From Linnemannia elongata (lineage: Eukaryota; Mortierellomycota; Mortierellomycetes; Mortierellales; Mortierellaceae), in assembly GCA_036320915.1 (NCBI GenBank), contig JAXBDG010000002.1:3252001-3316000 (forward strand): a stretch of 64,000 bases of DNA, written 5' to 3'. Below the pieces are notes generated by a model. It did not search any database. It saw nothing but the letters and a program-made list of their open reading frames with translations, and was not told the origin of the DNA. Made by a program: the position numbers and the translations under genes. Below, piece by piece: positions 11,539 through 24,160 of this stretch. The first letter of the stretch is position 1. Each line of letters begins with the position of its first letter.

Positions 11539-12578
11539 AAAAAAAACAATCCTTAAGCCCGACCAACCAACACAACACCGCAAAAGGCTTATGGGTCGGG
11601 TGTGATTGGCAAAGGTCGAGTCCAGTCCACAGGGGGGTGTTTGTTCGCGGTGGTTCGTTGTCCTTATGAAGTGAGCGGCATTTTTTTCTTTCCCTCCCCC
11701 TTTCCCTGTTCCTTTCGCTCACACAAACACAATTCGCCTTGCCTGGGACAGAGGAGTCATACACCCTCACTCTTTGTTTGTGTCTTTGTTTTTTTTTTTC
11801 TTTTTTTTTTTCTGCATCTCAATTGAGGGCGCTCCTCCGCTCTGAGTGTCAAAAAAAAAACACAAAAGATGAGCCTAGTGGGCGGGTACATGTCCCTAGT
11901 ATTCACCATTTGTGTCCTTTCTGTTGCCCTCTCACTTCTAACTGAGATTCTACCCAAAAAGGGTTCGCTCTGCACTCCTCCTTCACGCTGAGAAATTGCC
12001 ATGACCAAAATGCGCCTAAAACGTACTGCTTGTCTCTCGTTTTTGTCCTCCTGGACTCTTCCATGCTTTCTCCGCCTGCTGCATAAACAAAAAAGCAGCC
12101 CTCACGCAACTCTCCCCTTTAGTTTCTTTCCTTCCCTCCCTGTCTTGCCTTCGGTGTTACCCACCCCTTACCTCGCGTTTTTCCAATTCTTTTTCCTCTT
12201 CTTTTCTATTTCATTCGTTGGTGTAGATCGACCGTTCTGGGCCATTGAAAAAGGGGACATCTTTTCCCCTTCCTCTTCCCTTAGAATCTGACACGAATCG
12301 GCGGTAGTCATCATAGATGACTTGTTTTTTTATGCGACTAATAAGATTGAGCTACATGGGTAACTATAGGTATAAGGAAAACCCCATTATAATAGATGAG
12401 ATGGTAGCGGCAAAGAAAAAGAGTTGGACCAGCCATGACTCTACAGTTGCATCTCCCCTTCCTACTTTTTAGTCTCCGTTTCTGTGCATGCAAGATGAAC
12501 TGAATCAAAAGTTCCAGGCTGTTGTTGCGATGATAAGGGAGTCTGAGATGGTTGTTGACGTTGGTTGATCTCCGTTGT

Positions 12579-13274
12579 TTAGATGTAGTTCCAGGTGATA
12601 TTAAGGATACCGATGACGAGGTGGTCAAGCTTCTTGAAGGCATAAGGGGAGAGGTCAAGGGAGCCCCAGGCACACTGGTCGCCAGGGCACTTGTCGACAA
12701 CACGGGCGACGACGGAGCGCTCAGGGTGGTCAGCGTTGACGATACGGACGCGGCGGTCGCAGACGGGGTTTCCCCAGGACTGAATGCCCATCTGATGAGA
12801 GTTCAATGCTACGATGGGCTCCTTGTATCCGTTCCATTTGCGGTTGCATGCGCCATAGCTGTCGGTGAACTATTTTCGGGTAAATAAAGAGGGAGAGGGA
12901 AGAAAAAAAAAGACGCACAAGTATATGTTTTAGATTATGCTGGTCCAAAAACGATCTGATAACCTTAAGGCAAGGCGAGGTTTTGCCAGTGTGCGCCTGC
13001 CATTCGTGGAAAAATCTTTTTGTGATAGATTGCTTACCCAGGTGGCTTTGCCGCGGTGTGTGATAGAGGTCGAGAAGGGATCGTTGGAGTTGAGGGTCAC
13101 AAGAGCGTCCTCCTCGACATTGCCAATAAGCTCAACAGGGGCGGTCTCGTTGGCTGGAGACGAAGGGATGGCGACCGAGGAATCGTCGGCAGTGGGGGCA
13201 ACCACAGGGACAGCGCCAACCAAGGAGACGGCAACGGTGGCGGCGAAAAGAATGAAAGACAAGACCTTGACCAT
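12579..13274 (-). CDS. secreted barwin/expansin-like (double-psi beta-barrel) protein
   Basis: A small secreted protein of the RlpA-like/barwin/cerato-ulmin-independent DPBB superfamily, which in fungi is secreted and often associated with cell walls; its substrate is unknown. Exons 13274-13038 and 12869-12579 give 175 residues. Residues 1-21 form a clear signal peptide (MVKVLSFILFAATVAVSLVG), followed by a short Ser/Pro/Glu-rich spacer. The DPBB fold shows THRGKATWFTDSYGACN, VALNSHQMGIQSWGNPVC, RVVDKCPGDQCAWGSLDLSP and AFKKLDHL. Four Cys can pair as in single-domain relatives. No catalytic expansin His-Phe-Asp set or cellulose-binding module is evident. A TATA-like element lies about 110 bp upstream. 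Family assignment is firm, role unknown. Confidence 0.85.
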
Positions 13275-14201
13275 TATGGATAGTGTTGAATGTGTAAAGA
13301 AAGTAAGGTGTTTAGAGTGGAATGGGAGAAGCAAGCTGTATTCGTTTGCTGGTGGGGTTTTGTTTTTGCGCGGCAATCCTTGCCTTTTATAAAAAAGCGT
13401 ACGTTGTTACCGGTGCTTATGAGTGCAACTTAGTCAAATACAAAAACAAAATCGTATTCAGGTCCCAAGAAGAAACCGGAACCTTTTCAATAGAATGTTG
13501 TTGCACATAGCTCGCTCGCTTGACCCTCAACAAATATCAACGACTTGCGCAGAAAACCGAACTCAGGCTTTTGGTCGTTCCCAAACATCAAGGGATCTCA
13601 CCTGAAAGACAAAATCATTCAGGGACCCCAGTCATCTTGGAGAGGAGCCTACAGGGCTTTAAAGAAATAAAGTTGCCACAGAAACCAAAAGCGTGGTTCT
13701 AATGTCGGTTATGGCAGTTACCCTGGCCCACAAATCCGTCTGACTCAATGGTGGAAGGTCGAGAACGAAACTTGCGCTACCAAAAGAGTGTGGAGAAACC
13801 GCTAGCAAAAGAGAATGTGAGAGTGTGAGGCAGTCAGAAGAAAAACAGGGTAAGTTAGTGGCACGAACTCTAACAGAGATTCTACGAAAGGGGCTGATTT
13901 GCTGGGATCCAGAAAAAAAAACTGGCACCCGCAAAGATGGTAGCAAGGGATACGTACGCTCAAGGCGATGAGGGGGCAATAGTGTTTACGTACATGATAC
14001 ATGGATCATACACCAGCAGAGTCGGCTTTTATGTGCGACTACATACAACAACAACAGTAAAAGCCTGCGTCGTCTAGGAACAATGTTGTTCATTCTAGTC
14101 GTTTCACGCCATGCTTTGTAAACGATCAGATATGGAAATTAAAAGTTGGTGGCGTTTTGCTCAAGGGGTCTTCGTTAATTTCTCATAGATCCGGTCTTCG
14201 A
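13275..14201. other. upstream region without a gene
   Basis: Holds the promoter of the barwin-like gene. No open frame with protein-like character was seen in the rest. Confidence 0.35.
13383..13391 (-). promoter_or_regulatory. TATA box of the barwin-like gene
   Basis: The minus strand reads TATAAAAGG about 110 bp upstream of the start codon of the secreted DPBB protein. Confidence 0.5.
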
Positions 14202-14330
14202 TTTCAAATCATGGGTAAGTTTGCATATTGAAATGAAAGTTAACCACGGTCAAAACTATGGTTTTCTACGGTTCTTTTACTCACACTTCTCTCCTTTGTC
14301 TTTCTCTTTCTCTTCTTTATTTCCTTCTAA
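14202..14330 (+). repeat. stray copy of the ABC transporter's last intron
   Basis: This 129-bp stretch aligns without gaps to 22908-23036, the last intron of the ABC transporter gene plus 13 bp of the preceding exon, with only about four mismatches. It keeps the donor (ATGG|GTAAGTTTG) and the pyrimidine tract and is followed by AACAG, a usable acceptor. After it the reading VMAALLVNMTD weakly resembles the transporter's VLGAMVVNMVE and stops at once. It is either a relic of a second transporter gene or a transposed intron. Confidence 0.85.
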
Positions 14331-14780
14331 CAGTTATGGCGGCGTTGCTTGTGAACATGACAGACGCTTTACTCTAACATGACCATGGGTAATAACCTCA
14401 CAGAGACGAAATGGCTGTGCTTGATTTTTTTCATTGTCCAGAAGCTAAATGAGGGACGCACTCCTCGAGATCAAGTTGACCTGATTTAAGGGCTTCTTTT
14501 TGTGTGTACGACTCCTTGATCTCAGTAGTAGTCACCACCACCATCGAATCGGTAGCCAGCGCTCATTATTTCCAATGGAAACACTGGAAGGTGTTAACGT
14601 CATAGAGCCTGGCAAAGATGTCGTCAAAGTAGATGGAAAGCAAGCAATTGCTTCTTTAACACAGGGCTTGGTGCAAGGTTGGATACTGGCGGCTGTTTTT
14701 TGTTCGCCACCACTGCACCCCTAATAATAGGGCACCAAGATCTGCGCCAAACCTGTTTGTGAGGGGATCCTAGCAGACCC

Positions 14781-15169
14781 GATTTTCTGTAGTCTCGACC
14801 CAGTCCTTCAGATTCCGAGTACTGGGAATTTCATTCCCATAGAGTATCTTCATCATAGAAGGTCTGGAAGAAATGAAGGTGTGTGACAAGGGGTAGTCCT
14901 CTCTCAATTTTTGTGCCCCAAACATTCCTTTTTGGGACGAAACTACAACCAGTCACGTGGCTAGAATGGCATGAAGATGGCATGTTAAATCATGTGACTG
15001 GTTGTAGTTTCGTCCCAAAAAGGAAGGTTTGGGGCACAAAAATTGAGAGAGGACTACCCCTTGTCACACACCTTCATTTCTTCCAGACCTTCTATGATGA
15101 AGATACTCTATGGGAATGAAATTCCCAGTACTCGGAATCTGAAGGACTGGGTCGAGACTAGATTTTCTG
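14781..15169. mobile_element. foldback element, Mutator-like (170-bp inverted arms, 9-bp TSD)
   Basis: Positions 14790-14959 and 14991-15160 are inverted copies of each other, 170 bp each, with about two mismatches and a 31-bp loop. The ends read TAGTCTCGACCCAGTCC outwards. The whole 371-bp element is flanked by the direct repeat GATTTTCTG (14781-14789 and 15161-15169). A 9-bp target duplication with long terminal inverted repeats is the hallmark of Mutator-like elements. It has no transposase and is non-autonomous. High arm identity indicates a young insertion. A transcript across it would fold into a long double-stranded hairpin. Confidence 0.85.
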
Positions 15170-18100
15170 GTGTGGACGATAAATCAAAGTCAGCACAATG
15201 GAGGTTCAATGTCATTTCCCGTGCACACAAAAACTGGTTTTGCGCCAAAGAGAGATAGAGATGGAGATAGGGTAAGAGCAAAAGAAGCATGATAAAGTAA
15301 GGGACAAACAAAGGGAAAAGGCAAAAGGTGCAGCTAAAAAAAAGAAGGCCCGGTTGTCATCCAGGGCCATGCGTTTATCCATTCAATTAAAAAGGTTTCA
15401 AGTAGCAAATGTATTGCAGTATGAACTTGGCGCGAAGTGGAAATGAATGGCTAATCGTTTTTGCAGAGAGGCAATCATAATCACGTTAAAAGGAAGGAAA
15501 AGGCAAAGCTGCATCCTCGTACTCATAGGAAGCAAGATATCAACTCTGAATTCTTCCCACAGACCTCTTCTACATGGTCTATTTCTTCTTGTTGCGGGAC
15601 AGAACTGTTGTGAAGGGGCTAGGGTGCATGAAGACATAAAATGGGGGTGTGGCGAGGGTCGAATTTTGTTCCACGGCAATACTTTAGTCCTTGATGCATA
15701 TCACAACCTTGCCTTTCAATCCATACTTCAGCATGCATTGTGCTATTGGACAGAATAAATAAAAAATGTTCATTGCCTAAAGAGAGTAAGTGGCCCCTAG
15801 GGAAACCAATTGTTTTATGCACACACCGGCTTGATACTTCAAGACATCGCTTACTACTTTGCAATGCTATGTTTTTGTTGACACTTGCGTTCAGCATAGT
15901 GGTTGTTGGTTGTATGTGTAGCTCTGTTAACGGAAATAGTAGGGGGTGCGGCGGTCTGTGGGTTTGAGCCATTGCAAAACAACTAAAAAAAAACAAAGGC
16001 GAGCAGCTCTCAAACAAATGGTGTGCGACGTTCGGATAAAAACAACGAGGTATGTAAAGAGGGGAGGGGGTGCCGAGTGTTTTGTTTGAGAGGACCTCTA
16101 CGAGCCCAATTGTGTCCGCAGAACGCATGGTTTTACAAAGGGAGACAGGGTGGATCAGGATGGATAAGAAGTAGAAAAAGGGAAAAAAGAACGAGATTGG
16201 ATAGCGAAAACTCCTTGGGGTGCCCTTCTTTGTCCTGTATATTCACGGAATCCCGTCGCAGACCCTGTTTTAACCCCTCTTTTCTTTTGTTTTTACCTTC
16301 ACCCCATTGTCTCTCCCTGTAGGAGAGATACTTCTGCTGAACAGGTCATTACTTTCCCTTCGATTTGGGTTCAATGACGATTGAGTAGGGGTCGATACAG
16401 TGCTGATCCGAGAGCCCTTATTGTCCGGGTCGAGTTTAGCCATAGCGCGTGCGCGTGTGTTAACAAAACAACAAAAACAACAAAGGGGCGACACCTATCT
16501 CGACTCTTCGTCACACATGAGCTCATAAATTATGGTTGTTTGGGCCTTCTGGAGAAACCCAATTCCACGGAAAAGATTGACCAGCGGGGTTCTAGTAAGC
16601 CAATAAGCAGAGGGAGGCAAAAGGAGAAAGAAGAAAGGAAGGGAACATGCGATTGAAGGAGGGGAAACAAGCGTAACTGAAAAAAAGACGCATCTTTTTA
16701 TTTGCAAACACAAAGAATAGCCGTATTATGGCCATCATGACGGAATGAATGTTGCCATGGACGCCTTACGATCGGTGTAGGTTGTTAATGTATGTGGGAT
16801 GATATGTGAGGATGGGATACATGTGGACGATAAAAAATACTACAGCCAGCCTGTGGTGTAACCCTCATCCGTAACCTGTTTCTGTCAAATAGGAAGAGAA
16901 AAGAAAAAAAAATTGCAGAAAAGAAAATGAAACGCAGAAGAGACATCATGGACACCTTGTTTTACCGGGACAAGGATGAGCCACCCACCCCTTCCTTCCC
17001 CAATCAGTTCTTCTCGTCCTGCCTCGCAGCGGCCATAGATGACGCATGTACGTAGCGTCCCTGTTAGATCATAGATGTCAGTTGCCTTCGTTTTGTTTGT
17101 TGTTGAAGTCGATTCCTGCTGTTCTACTTTCTGCCAAGGGGCAGAGGAAACAATTAGGGAAATAAAGGATGAATGGAGAGAATGGAGGAAGGGGCGTGTC
17201 TTTGTGTTGGACACAGCTTGCGGATGCGGCTCTATCCTTTTATTTATTGTTGATACGATTGTTGAACTTTCAATTGAGCTCTTTACTTACTGGGTTCAAT
17301 GTTGACCATGCTAGGAGCAATCTATCTATGGACTTATTTTCATTCCACAATGCTCAACAATGAACCATGTTTGGATAGTGTTCAGTAGGGGTAGGTGTGC
17401 TTGTGTTTGAGGGTGAGGGATGAAAAAAAGAGACAGAGAAAGAGAAGAGAGCCAGGGAAAAGCGGGTGCAGAGCAAAGAAAAAAGAGGGTATAAGTGAGG
17501 GAGAGAGAGAGATAGAGCGAGGGTTTGTCATCGTCAATAGCCATCGGAATAAAAGAACCCGAACAGAGGCAGCATTTATATTTTCTTTATTCTAATTAGT
17601 GTGGAATGAGTATGGATTATGGATTCCCCGACTGAGTATAGTTTGCTGTAGTCTAAAAAGAACAATGCCAACATAAGGATGTCGCACACTCTATTCGTTC
17701 CACCTCTTACACCTTCTTGTTCGGTTCCTCGGGACATTTCTTGTCGTTTGTTGCCAGGCAGTGTTCAAAACTTGCTGTCAATGTTGTACGATTGAAGATA
17801 AAAAAAGAAGTAATGGTCAGCCTTCTCCTCCTTCAGGAATATCAGCGACAGTGCAAAAACAACAACGGCAGCAGCAGCAACAGCAGCAGCACAGATAACG
17901 CGCAGGGATGAGAGCATGGACTGATTTTTAATTCATTGATTAGTCGTAATGATGTTGTTTGTCGTGTTCACTTCTACAAAACGCGCTTGTGAGTTGTTAT
18001 TGCTGTCCATCTCTTATTGTTGTCGCTGCTAATCGTGGATGTAAGACATCAAAAAAAAAAAAAAAAAAAGTCTTAAAAAAATCCTGTTGTGGGCGTTCAC

Positions 18101-18252
18101 TCACCCATCGGCCCCTCCGCCCCGCCCGCTCTCCCGCCAATGTTGCCTTTTCTCTTCCTTTTTTTATATGCACAGAACTTGTTTACACCATTGTCCATCT
18201 CCAGGCCAAGTTTCATTTCACTAACCATCGTTGTTACCCATCCTCACTCATC
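15170..18252. other. 3-kb region without a convincing gene
   Basis: Low-complexity, purine- and pyrimidine-biased DNA. Open frames here (for example 15619-16128 on the minus strand) have no domain, no conserved motif and overlap others on the opposite strand. No RNA gene was recognised. The final few hundred bases probably belong to the ABC transporter promoter. Confidence 0.35.
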
Positions 18253-18259
18253 TATAAAG
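18253..18259 (+). promoter_or_regulatory. TATA box of the ABC transporter gene
   Basis: TATAAAG followed by a long pyrimidine-rich leader, about 400 bp upstream of the start codon at 18655. Confidence 0.5.
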
Positions 18260-18654
18260 ACCGATCGATTCTCTCTCTTTGTCCTCTTTTTTTTTTCTTC
18301 CCTCGTTTTTATTCACTCTTCAATTGTCGCTCTCATTTCCATTTTCAATACTTGGTACAACTCCCATCATCAGTTTCTTCCCCACTTCATCTTTAACTCC
18401 ACACCGGCATCCAACCCATCCAACCCACACTACCACCACTATACCCCACAGCTCACATCCCTACCTACTTAATCCTTCTCTCTCCAACCTCAACTTATCC
18501 CCCCTCCATTCTTACCCTAATCAACCTAAGTCAACTTCATCTCCGACGACTTGTCTCAACAGTACATATCACTCACCATCGCACCTATTGAATCTGATCA
18601 TACACACCCTCGACCACACACACTCTCTCTCACTAGACACGTTCGCAGCATTCA

Positions 18655-21051
18655 ATGTCCAACCCAAGCGAGACAACCTTGGGGGATGCCTCGCCTAACC
18701 GGCCTGGTATCTTGCGAAACCCATCTCATCACATCCAACAACAGCCGCAACAACACTCACTGCACCAACAGGAGACCGTGATTTCTGGTCTCAACGAGAA
18801 GCAAGAGCTCGATGAGGACGAATCCGAGGAGAACAGCTCTGAGCACGGCACCTATGAGGACGCCGTCAGCGGTCGCTGGGGCGAAGGACCTTCCAAGGTC
18901 AACGTCATCGCTGCCGAGAAGGATTTCAAGAAGCTCGAACGCCAGCTTACCAGGCGTTCATCGCTCTACAGAGTCGCCACTGGCCAGAAAGGACCCGATG
19001 ATGGCTTTGGAGGTGACTTTGATCTGACTGAATACCTTCAGGACGTCATGCCTCAGGCTCAAGCCGCCGGAATCAAGCGTCGTAACCTTGGCGTCGTCTG
19101 GGAGAACCTCGAAGTCCAGGGTGAGGGTATCGGTGCCCAGTTTGCCGGTACCTTTGCCGATCCTTTCATTGGCATCTCTAACCTGGTTAACCCCTGGTTC
19201 TGGGCCAAGAAGTGCTTCTCTCGCGCTCCCTCTCGTCCTAAGACCATCACTCGCACCATCATCCACCCCATGAACGGCTTCTGTCGTGACGGTGAGATGG
19301 TGCTGGTTCTCGGTCGTCCTGGTGCTGGATGCTCGACCCTCCTTCGTGTCCTCGCCAACGACCGCAAGAACTATAAGGAGGTGACTGGCAAGGTCTCTTA
19401 CGGCCCCTTCACGCCTGAGCAGATTGCCCAGCATCATCGCGGTGAAGTCTTGTACAACCAAGAAGGTAAAGATTTGTTTGTTTATCTGTTGATGTGTGCA
19501 TCATATAGCTGTCATTACATATTTGATTGGTATGGTGAATGATAATCGATTACCCGACTATTGTCACTAATGCTCCTATTCCTTTGCTTTGCAACCCATT
19601 AGATGATTTCCATTACCCAACCTTGACTGTCCGTCAGACACTCGAGATGGCTCTCAAGACCAAGACGCCCACTAAGCGTCTTCAAAACCACCGCAAGGAG
19701 TTTGTCAGCGAGTTTCTTGATGTCCTAACCAAGATGTATGGCCTCACCAAGCAGGTCGAGACTGTTGTCGGTAACGCTTTCATCCGCGGTATCTCTGGTG
19801 GTGAGCGCAAGCGTCTGTCGATTGCTGAACAGATGGCCACCCGTTCGTCTGTCAACATGTGGGATGGTGCTACGCGTGGTCTCGATGCCTCCTCAGCTCT
19901 TGACTATGTCAAGTCCCTCCGCGTCCAAACCGTAAGTCTTTCGAAGGATATAAATTTTAGTGGCAACTCGACTGATTTGATCACTGACACAACTGCGCTT
20001 TTTTCTTTCTTTGATCAATCCAACAGAACCTCCTCCACAAAGCCACCGTGGTCACCATCTACCAGGCCGTAAGTCCATTGCCACACACACTCTCTCTTTT
20101 TCTTCTCGCTTGCAATCGTCATTCAAGGTACACGATGCTGACCATCTTCCATCCATTCATCAATGCATCTTAGTCCGAGAACATCTACGATCTCTTTGAC
20201 AAGACTATCCTTCTCTACGAAGGTCGCTGCATCTACTTTGGACCTGCCAACGAGGCCCGTCAGTACTTTATTGACCTCGGATTCGAGTGTCCCACTCGTC
20301 AGACCACCGCCGATTACTTGACCGCCATCACAGATCCCCACGAGCGCAGAGCCCGTCCTGGTTTCGAGGGTCGTGTCCCACGCACTCCCAAGGAGTTTGA
20401 GGTTGCCTTCAAGGCCTCGTCCTTCTACACCAATATCGAGCACGAGCGCATTGCCTACCAGGAGGAGGTCCAGGACAAGAACCCCGCCGCCGAATTCAAA
20501 GATGCCACCAGGCAGTTGAAGCAAAAGCATGTCTCTGTCGAGAATCCCTATACTATCAATTTTGTCGGACAAGTCAAGGCCCTCACCGTTCGCCAGTTCC
20601 AGCTCACTAGGGGTGACATGACCTCGGTGTTCTCTCGTTATGCCTCGAACGTCATCAAGGCCATTATTGTCGGAAGTGTCTTCTTCCTGTTGCCCATGAA
20701 CACCGGCGGTGCCTTCACTCGTGGAGGTGTTTTGTTTTTCTCCTTGCTCTTCAACGCCTTGATTTCTCAAGCCGAGCTGCCCATGGCTATGCAAGGTCGT
20801 CCTATCCTGTATAAGCATAAGGGATTTGCCATGTACCGTCCTGCCGCGTTTGCCATCTCTCAGATCTGCGTTGACATCCCCCTGGTCATTGTCCAGATCT
20901 TGCTCTTCTCCGTCTGCCTGTATTTTATGGCTGGTCTTCAACGGACATTTGTCAAGTGGCTTCTCTTCTGTATTATATTATTCCTCTGCGCCATGTGCAT
21001 GACCGCCTTCTTCCGAATGGTAAGTAATCTTGGTGTATTCTCTTCTATGAT

Positions 21052-21099
<48 letters not shown>

Positions 21100-23805
21100 G
21101 GGTCAACAACATGCACTCATTCAGACTCCCTTTCTTCCTCTTTTCATAGTGGGCTGCTGTCTCTGCTACGTTCGATGCTGCTTCCCGTAACTCGGGTCTT
21201 ATCCTGTTGGCCTTGATCTTGTACTCTGGCTACATGATTCCCTACCAGTCAATGCACCCCTGGTTCATTTGGATCTTCTGGATCAACCCTCTTGCGTATG
21301 CATTCAAGGCCTTGATATCGAACGAGATGAAGGGTCTCAAGTTTGACTGTTCAGGTCCCGGCATGATCCCCTACGGCCCCACCTACACCGATTCTCAGTA
21401 CCAGGTCTGCTCTCTCGCTGGCGGTAACCCCGGAAGTACCTTTGTTCTCGGTGATGACTACCTCAATGCTTCATACCGTTACAAGACCTCGGAGATGGGA
21501 TTGGATATTTTGGCCGTCGTTCTTTTCTGGCTGTTTTTTGTCGCTGTCACCTGCTACGCCTTGGAAAGGATCGAGTTTGGCAAGGGTGGATTCAGTACCA
21601 ATGTCTACAAGAAGGGCACTGTCTTGATCGACCACAACCTTGAGGACGAGGAAAACATTGCCAACGCCTCCGTTTCGACCATCGACAACATCAACAACGC
21701 CAACACCAAGGCCGCCGTCAGCGAGAAGGGAGATTCCACGATCGAGTTGAAGGACATGGCCAAGGGATCCGTCTTTGCCTGGGAGAACCTCGATTATATT
21801 GTCCCCTACAAGTTTGACCCGTCGGGCCAGAAGCAACTGTTGACTAACATTGCTGGTCTGGTCAAACCCGGAACTATGACTGCCTTGATGGGATCCTCCG
21901 GAGCTGGAAAGACCACCCTCTTGGATGTCCTCGCTCAGCGCAAGAACATCGGAACTGTTACCGGTACCGTCGAAGTTGACGGTGAGCCCCTTCGTCTCGA
22001 TTTCCAGCGTACTACCGGCTACTGTGAGCAACTGGATGTTCATGTTCCCCAATGCACTGTCCGTGAGGCCCTCCAGTTCTCGGCCTACCTCCGACAGCCG
22101 GCCAATGTCTCGGAAGCCGATAAAGATGCCTATGTCGAGGAGATTATCCACATTCTCGAGATGGAGAACATTGCTGACGCCATTATTGGTACAACTGAAT
22201 CCGGTCTCGGAATCTCAGTCGAGGAGCGCAAGCGTCTCACCATCGGAGTCGAACTGGTCGCCAAGCCCAAGTTGCTGTTCCTGGACGAACCTACCTCTGG
22301 TTTGGATGCTCAGGCCTCGTACAACATTATGCGTTTCATGCGCAAGCTGACCGACCAGGGCCAGGCTATTCTCTGCACCATCCATCAGCCCTCGTCCCAG
22401 TTGTTTGCCTTTTTCGATGACTTGTTGCTTCTCGCCAAGGGTGGAAAGACTGTCTTCTTTGGTGACCTCGGCCCAGACTCTGCCAGCTTGATCAACTACT
22501 TTGAAAAGAACGGTGCCCCCAAGTGCGCTGCTGATGCCAACCCTGCCGAATACATCCTCGATGTTGTTAACGCTCGTCACTCGGGCCTCAACTGGTCCGA
22601 GATCTGGGATGCCTCGCCCGAGAGAGCTTCCCTCCTGGCTGCCATCAAGGCCACCCGCAAGCACCCCAACGCCGGAACCTCTGCCTCCCATACCGTTCAC
22701 CACGCCGACGGTTCTCTTGAGTATGCCTCTGATAGCAAGATGCAGTTCAAGTATGTCTTCAAGCGCATGTCCCGCACCTACTGGCGCCTTCCCGAGTACA
22801 ACTTTGGCCGTATCTTCATGATGATCATCTTTGCCCTGTTGAACGGCTTCTCCTTCTTCCGTCTTGGCTCCTCCAAGATCGATCTGCAGTCACGTGTCTT
22901 TGTCATTTTCCAAATCATGGGTAAGTTTGCATATTGAAATGAGAGTTAACCACGGTCAAATCTATGGTTTTCTACGATTCTTTTACTCACACTTCTCTCC
23001 TTTGTCTTTCTCTTTCTCTTCTTTATTTCCTTCTAAAAAAATAATTTCAGTCTTAGGGGCTATGGTCGTGAACATGGTGGAACCGCGTTTTCACACTGAG
23101 CGTCAGTGGTTTTACAGAGAGCTCTCTGGAAAGTACTACAACTGGAAACCGTTTACAGTGTCGATTATACTCATCGAGTTGCCGTTCCTGATAGTTGCCA
23201 CGACAGCATTTTTCTGCGTGTTCTACTGGACTGTTGGGTTTAGTACAGATCCAACCACAACATTCTATACCTTCTTAATGCTGATGATCTTTATCGTCTT
23301 TACCGTGACCTTGGGTCAAGCGATTGCCGCCTGGACTCCATCCACCCAAGTCGCGGCCTTGCTGAACCCCTTCATTTTCTCTGCCCTAAACCTGTTCTGC
23401 GGTGTCATGATGCCCAAGGCGGCGATGCCCAAGTTCTGGTCTTCGTGGATGTATTGGCTCGATCCGTATCATTACGTTATCGAGGGTCTTGTCGCCGCTC
23501 AGCTTCATGATGTATCGGTCACCTGCAAGCCCGACGAGTACTATTTTTTCCGCCCACCTACAGGACAGTCCTGCGGCCAGTACGCCGCTACTTTTCTTGA
23601 ACAGGCCACTGGCTATATTGCCGACCTTAACGCTACTGACGTCTGCCGGTACTGTCAGTATCAGTACGGTCAAGACTTTTATCAAGGACTGAGCATGAGC
23701 TACGAAAACCGATGGAGGAACATTGGAATAATGTTTATTTACTTGTTTTTCAATGTTACCATGATTACCGTTGGTATCCGTTATCTCAAATGGAACCGTC
23801 GCTAA
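18655..23805 (+). CDS. PDR-type (ABCG full-size) ABC transporter
   Basis: An ATP-driven plasma-membrane pump of the Pdr5/Cdr1 class, which export drugs, sterols or lipids. Six exons (18655-19465, 19603-19931, 20027-20068, 20174-21019, 21150-22920, 23051-23805) give 1517 residues, the normal size, with the reverse order (NBD-TMD)x2. NBD1 has the degenerate PDR Walker A GRPGAGCSTLL (about 220-230), signature ISGGERKRLS (about 335) and the atypical Walker B region MWDGATRGLDASS. NBD2 has canonical Walker A GSSGAGKTTLL (about 924), a degenerate signature GISVEERKRLTIG and LLFLDEPTSGLDAQ (about 1050). This asymmetry is normal for fungal PDR pumps. Intron 4 holds a T45 run, and the last intron has a near-identical copy at 14.2 kb. 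Substrate cannot be told. Confidence 0.95.
21054..21098. repeat. T45 homopolymer in the ABC transporter intron 4
   Basis: Forty-five consecutive T on the coding strand within the 130-bp intron 21020-21149, between a normal GTAAGT donor and a CATAG acceptor. Confidence 0.9.
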
Positions 23806-23950
23806 ATAAATCATTCTTGAATATTGTACTTATACATGCCATTCTTGAACAGAACTCTATTATCTAGTTCACTTTTCCAGCTTGGATAATGAAAATTTCC
23901 GGTAAATAATAGACAGCTTGCGAGACCTCTGGAGGGTGATGTAGATGTAG

Positions 23951-24016
23951 CGCAACTTGGAGGGAAGAAGAGTTTAATCATTTCGCAACTTGGAAGGAAG
24001 AAGAGTTTAATCATTT
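23951..24016. repeat. 33-bp direct repeat, two units
   Basis: Two adjacent 33-bp units beginning CGCAACTTGG differ at one base. They lie in the 3' flank of the ABC transporter gene, before the zinc-finger gene. Confidence 0.85.
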
Positions 24017-24160
24017 CTACAAGGCTTTCGTGATGGAAACCCTTCTACAGGCAAACGCGCGTTACAAAATGGATATTACTCATCACTCTCTTCTTTTCCT
24101 TTCACTCCAGAACATATCATTCCTCTTCCCCTTTCACCTTTATTCAATCAGTTTACACCT

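Larger units (their letters stand above)
11223..12578. other. FTR1 upstream region and 3' flank of the barwin-like gene
   Basis: No coding signal. The part nearest FTR1 is purine-rich and carries two iron-GATA-like sites. The middle is T-rich on the plus strand. The last 300 bp are probably the 3' untranslated region of the barwin-like gene. Confidence 0.4.

Noticed and set aside
11223..12578. Search for a divergent ferroxidase (FET3) next to FTR1
   Set aside because: No multicopper oxidase motif was found; the next gene is a barwin-like secreted protein.
14883..15258. Open frames across the foldback element
   Set aside because: They translate the two inverted arms and the loop; the palindrome itself explains them and no protein motif is present.
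15619..16128. 169-codon minus-strand open frame
   Set aside because: No domain, no signal or splice support, and overlapping frames on the other strand; probably chance.
20123..20941. 272-codon minus-strand open frame
   Set aside because: Antisense shadow of the ABC transporter's fourth exon.
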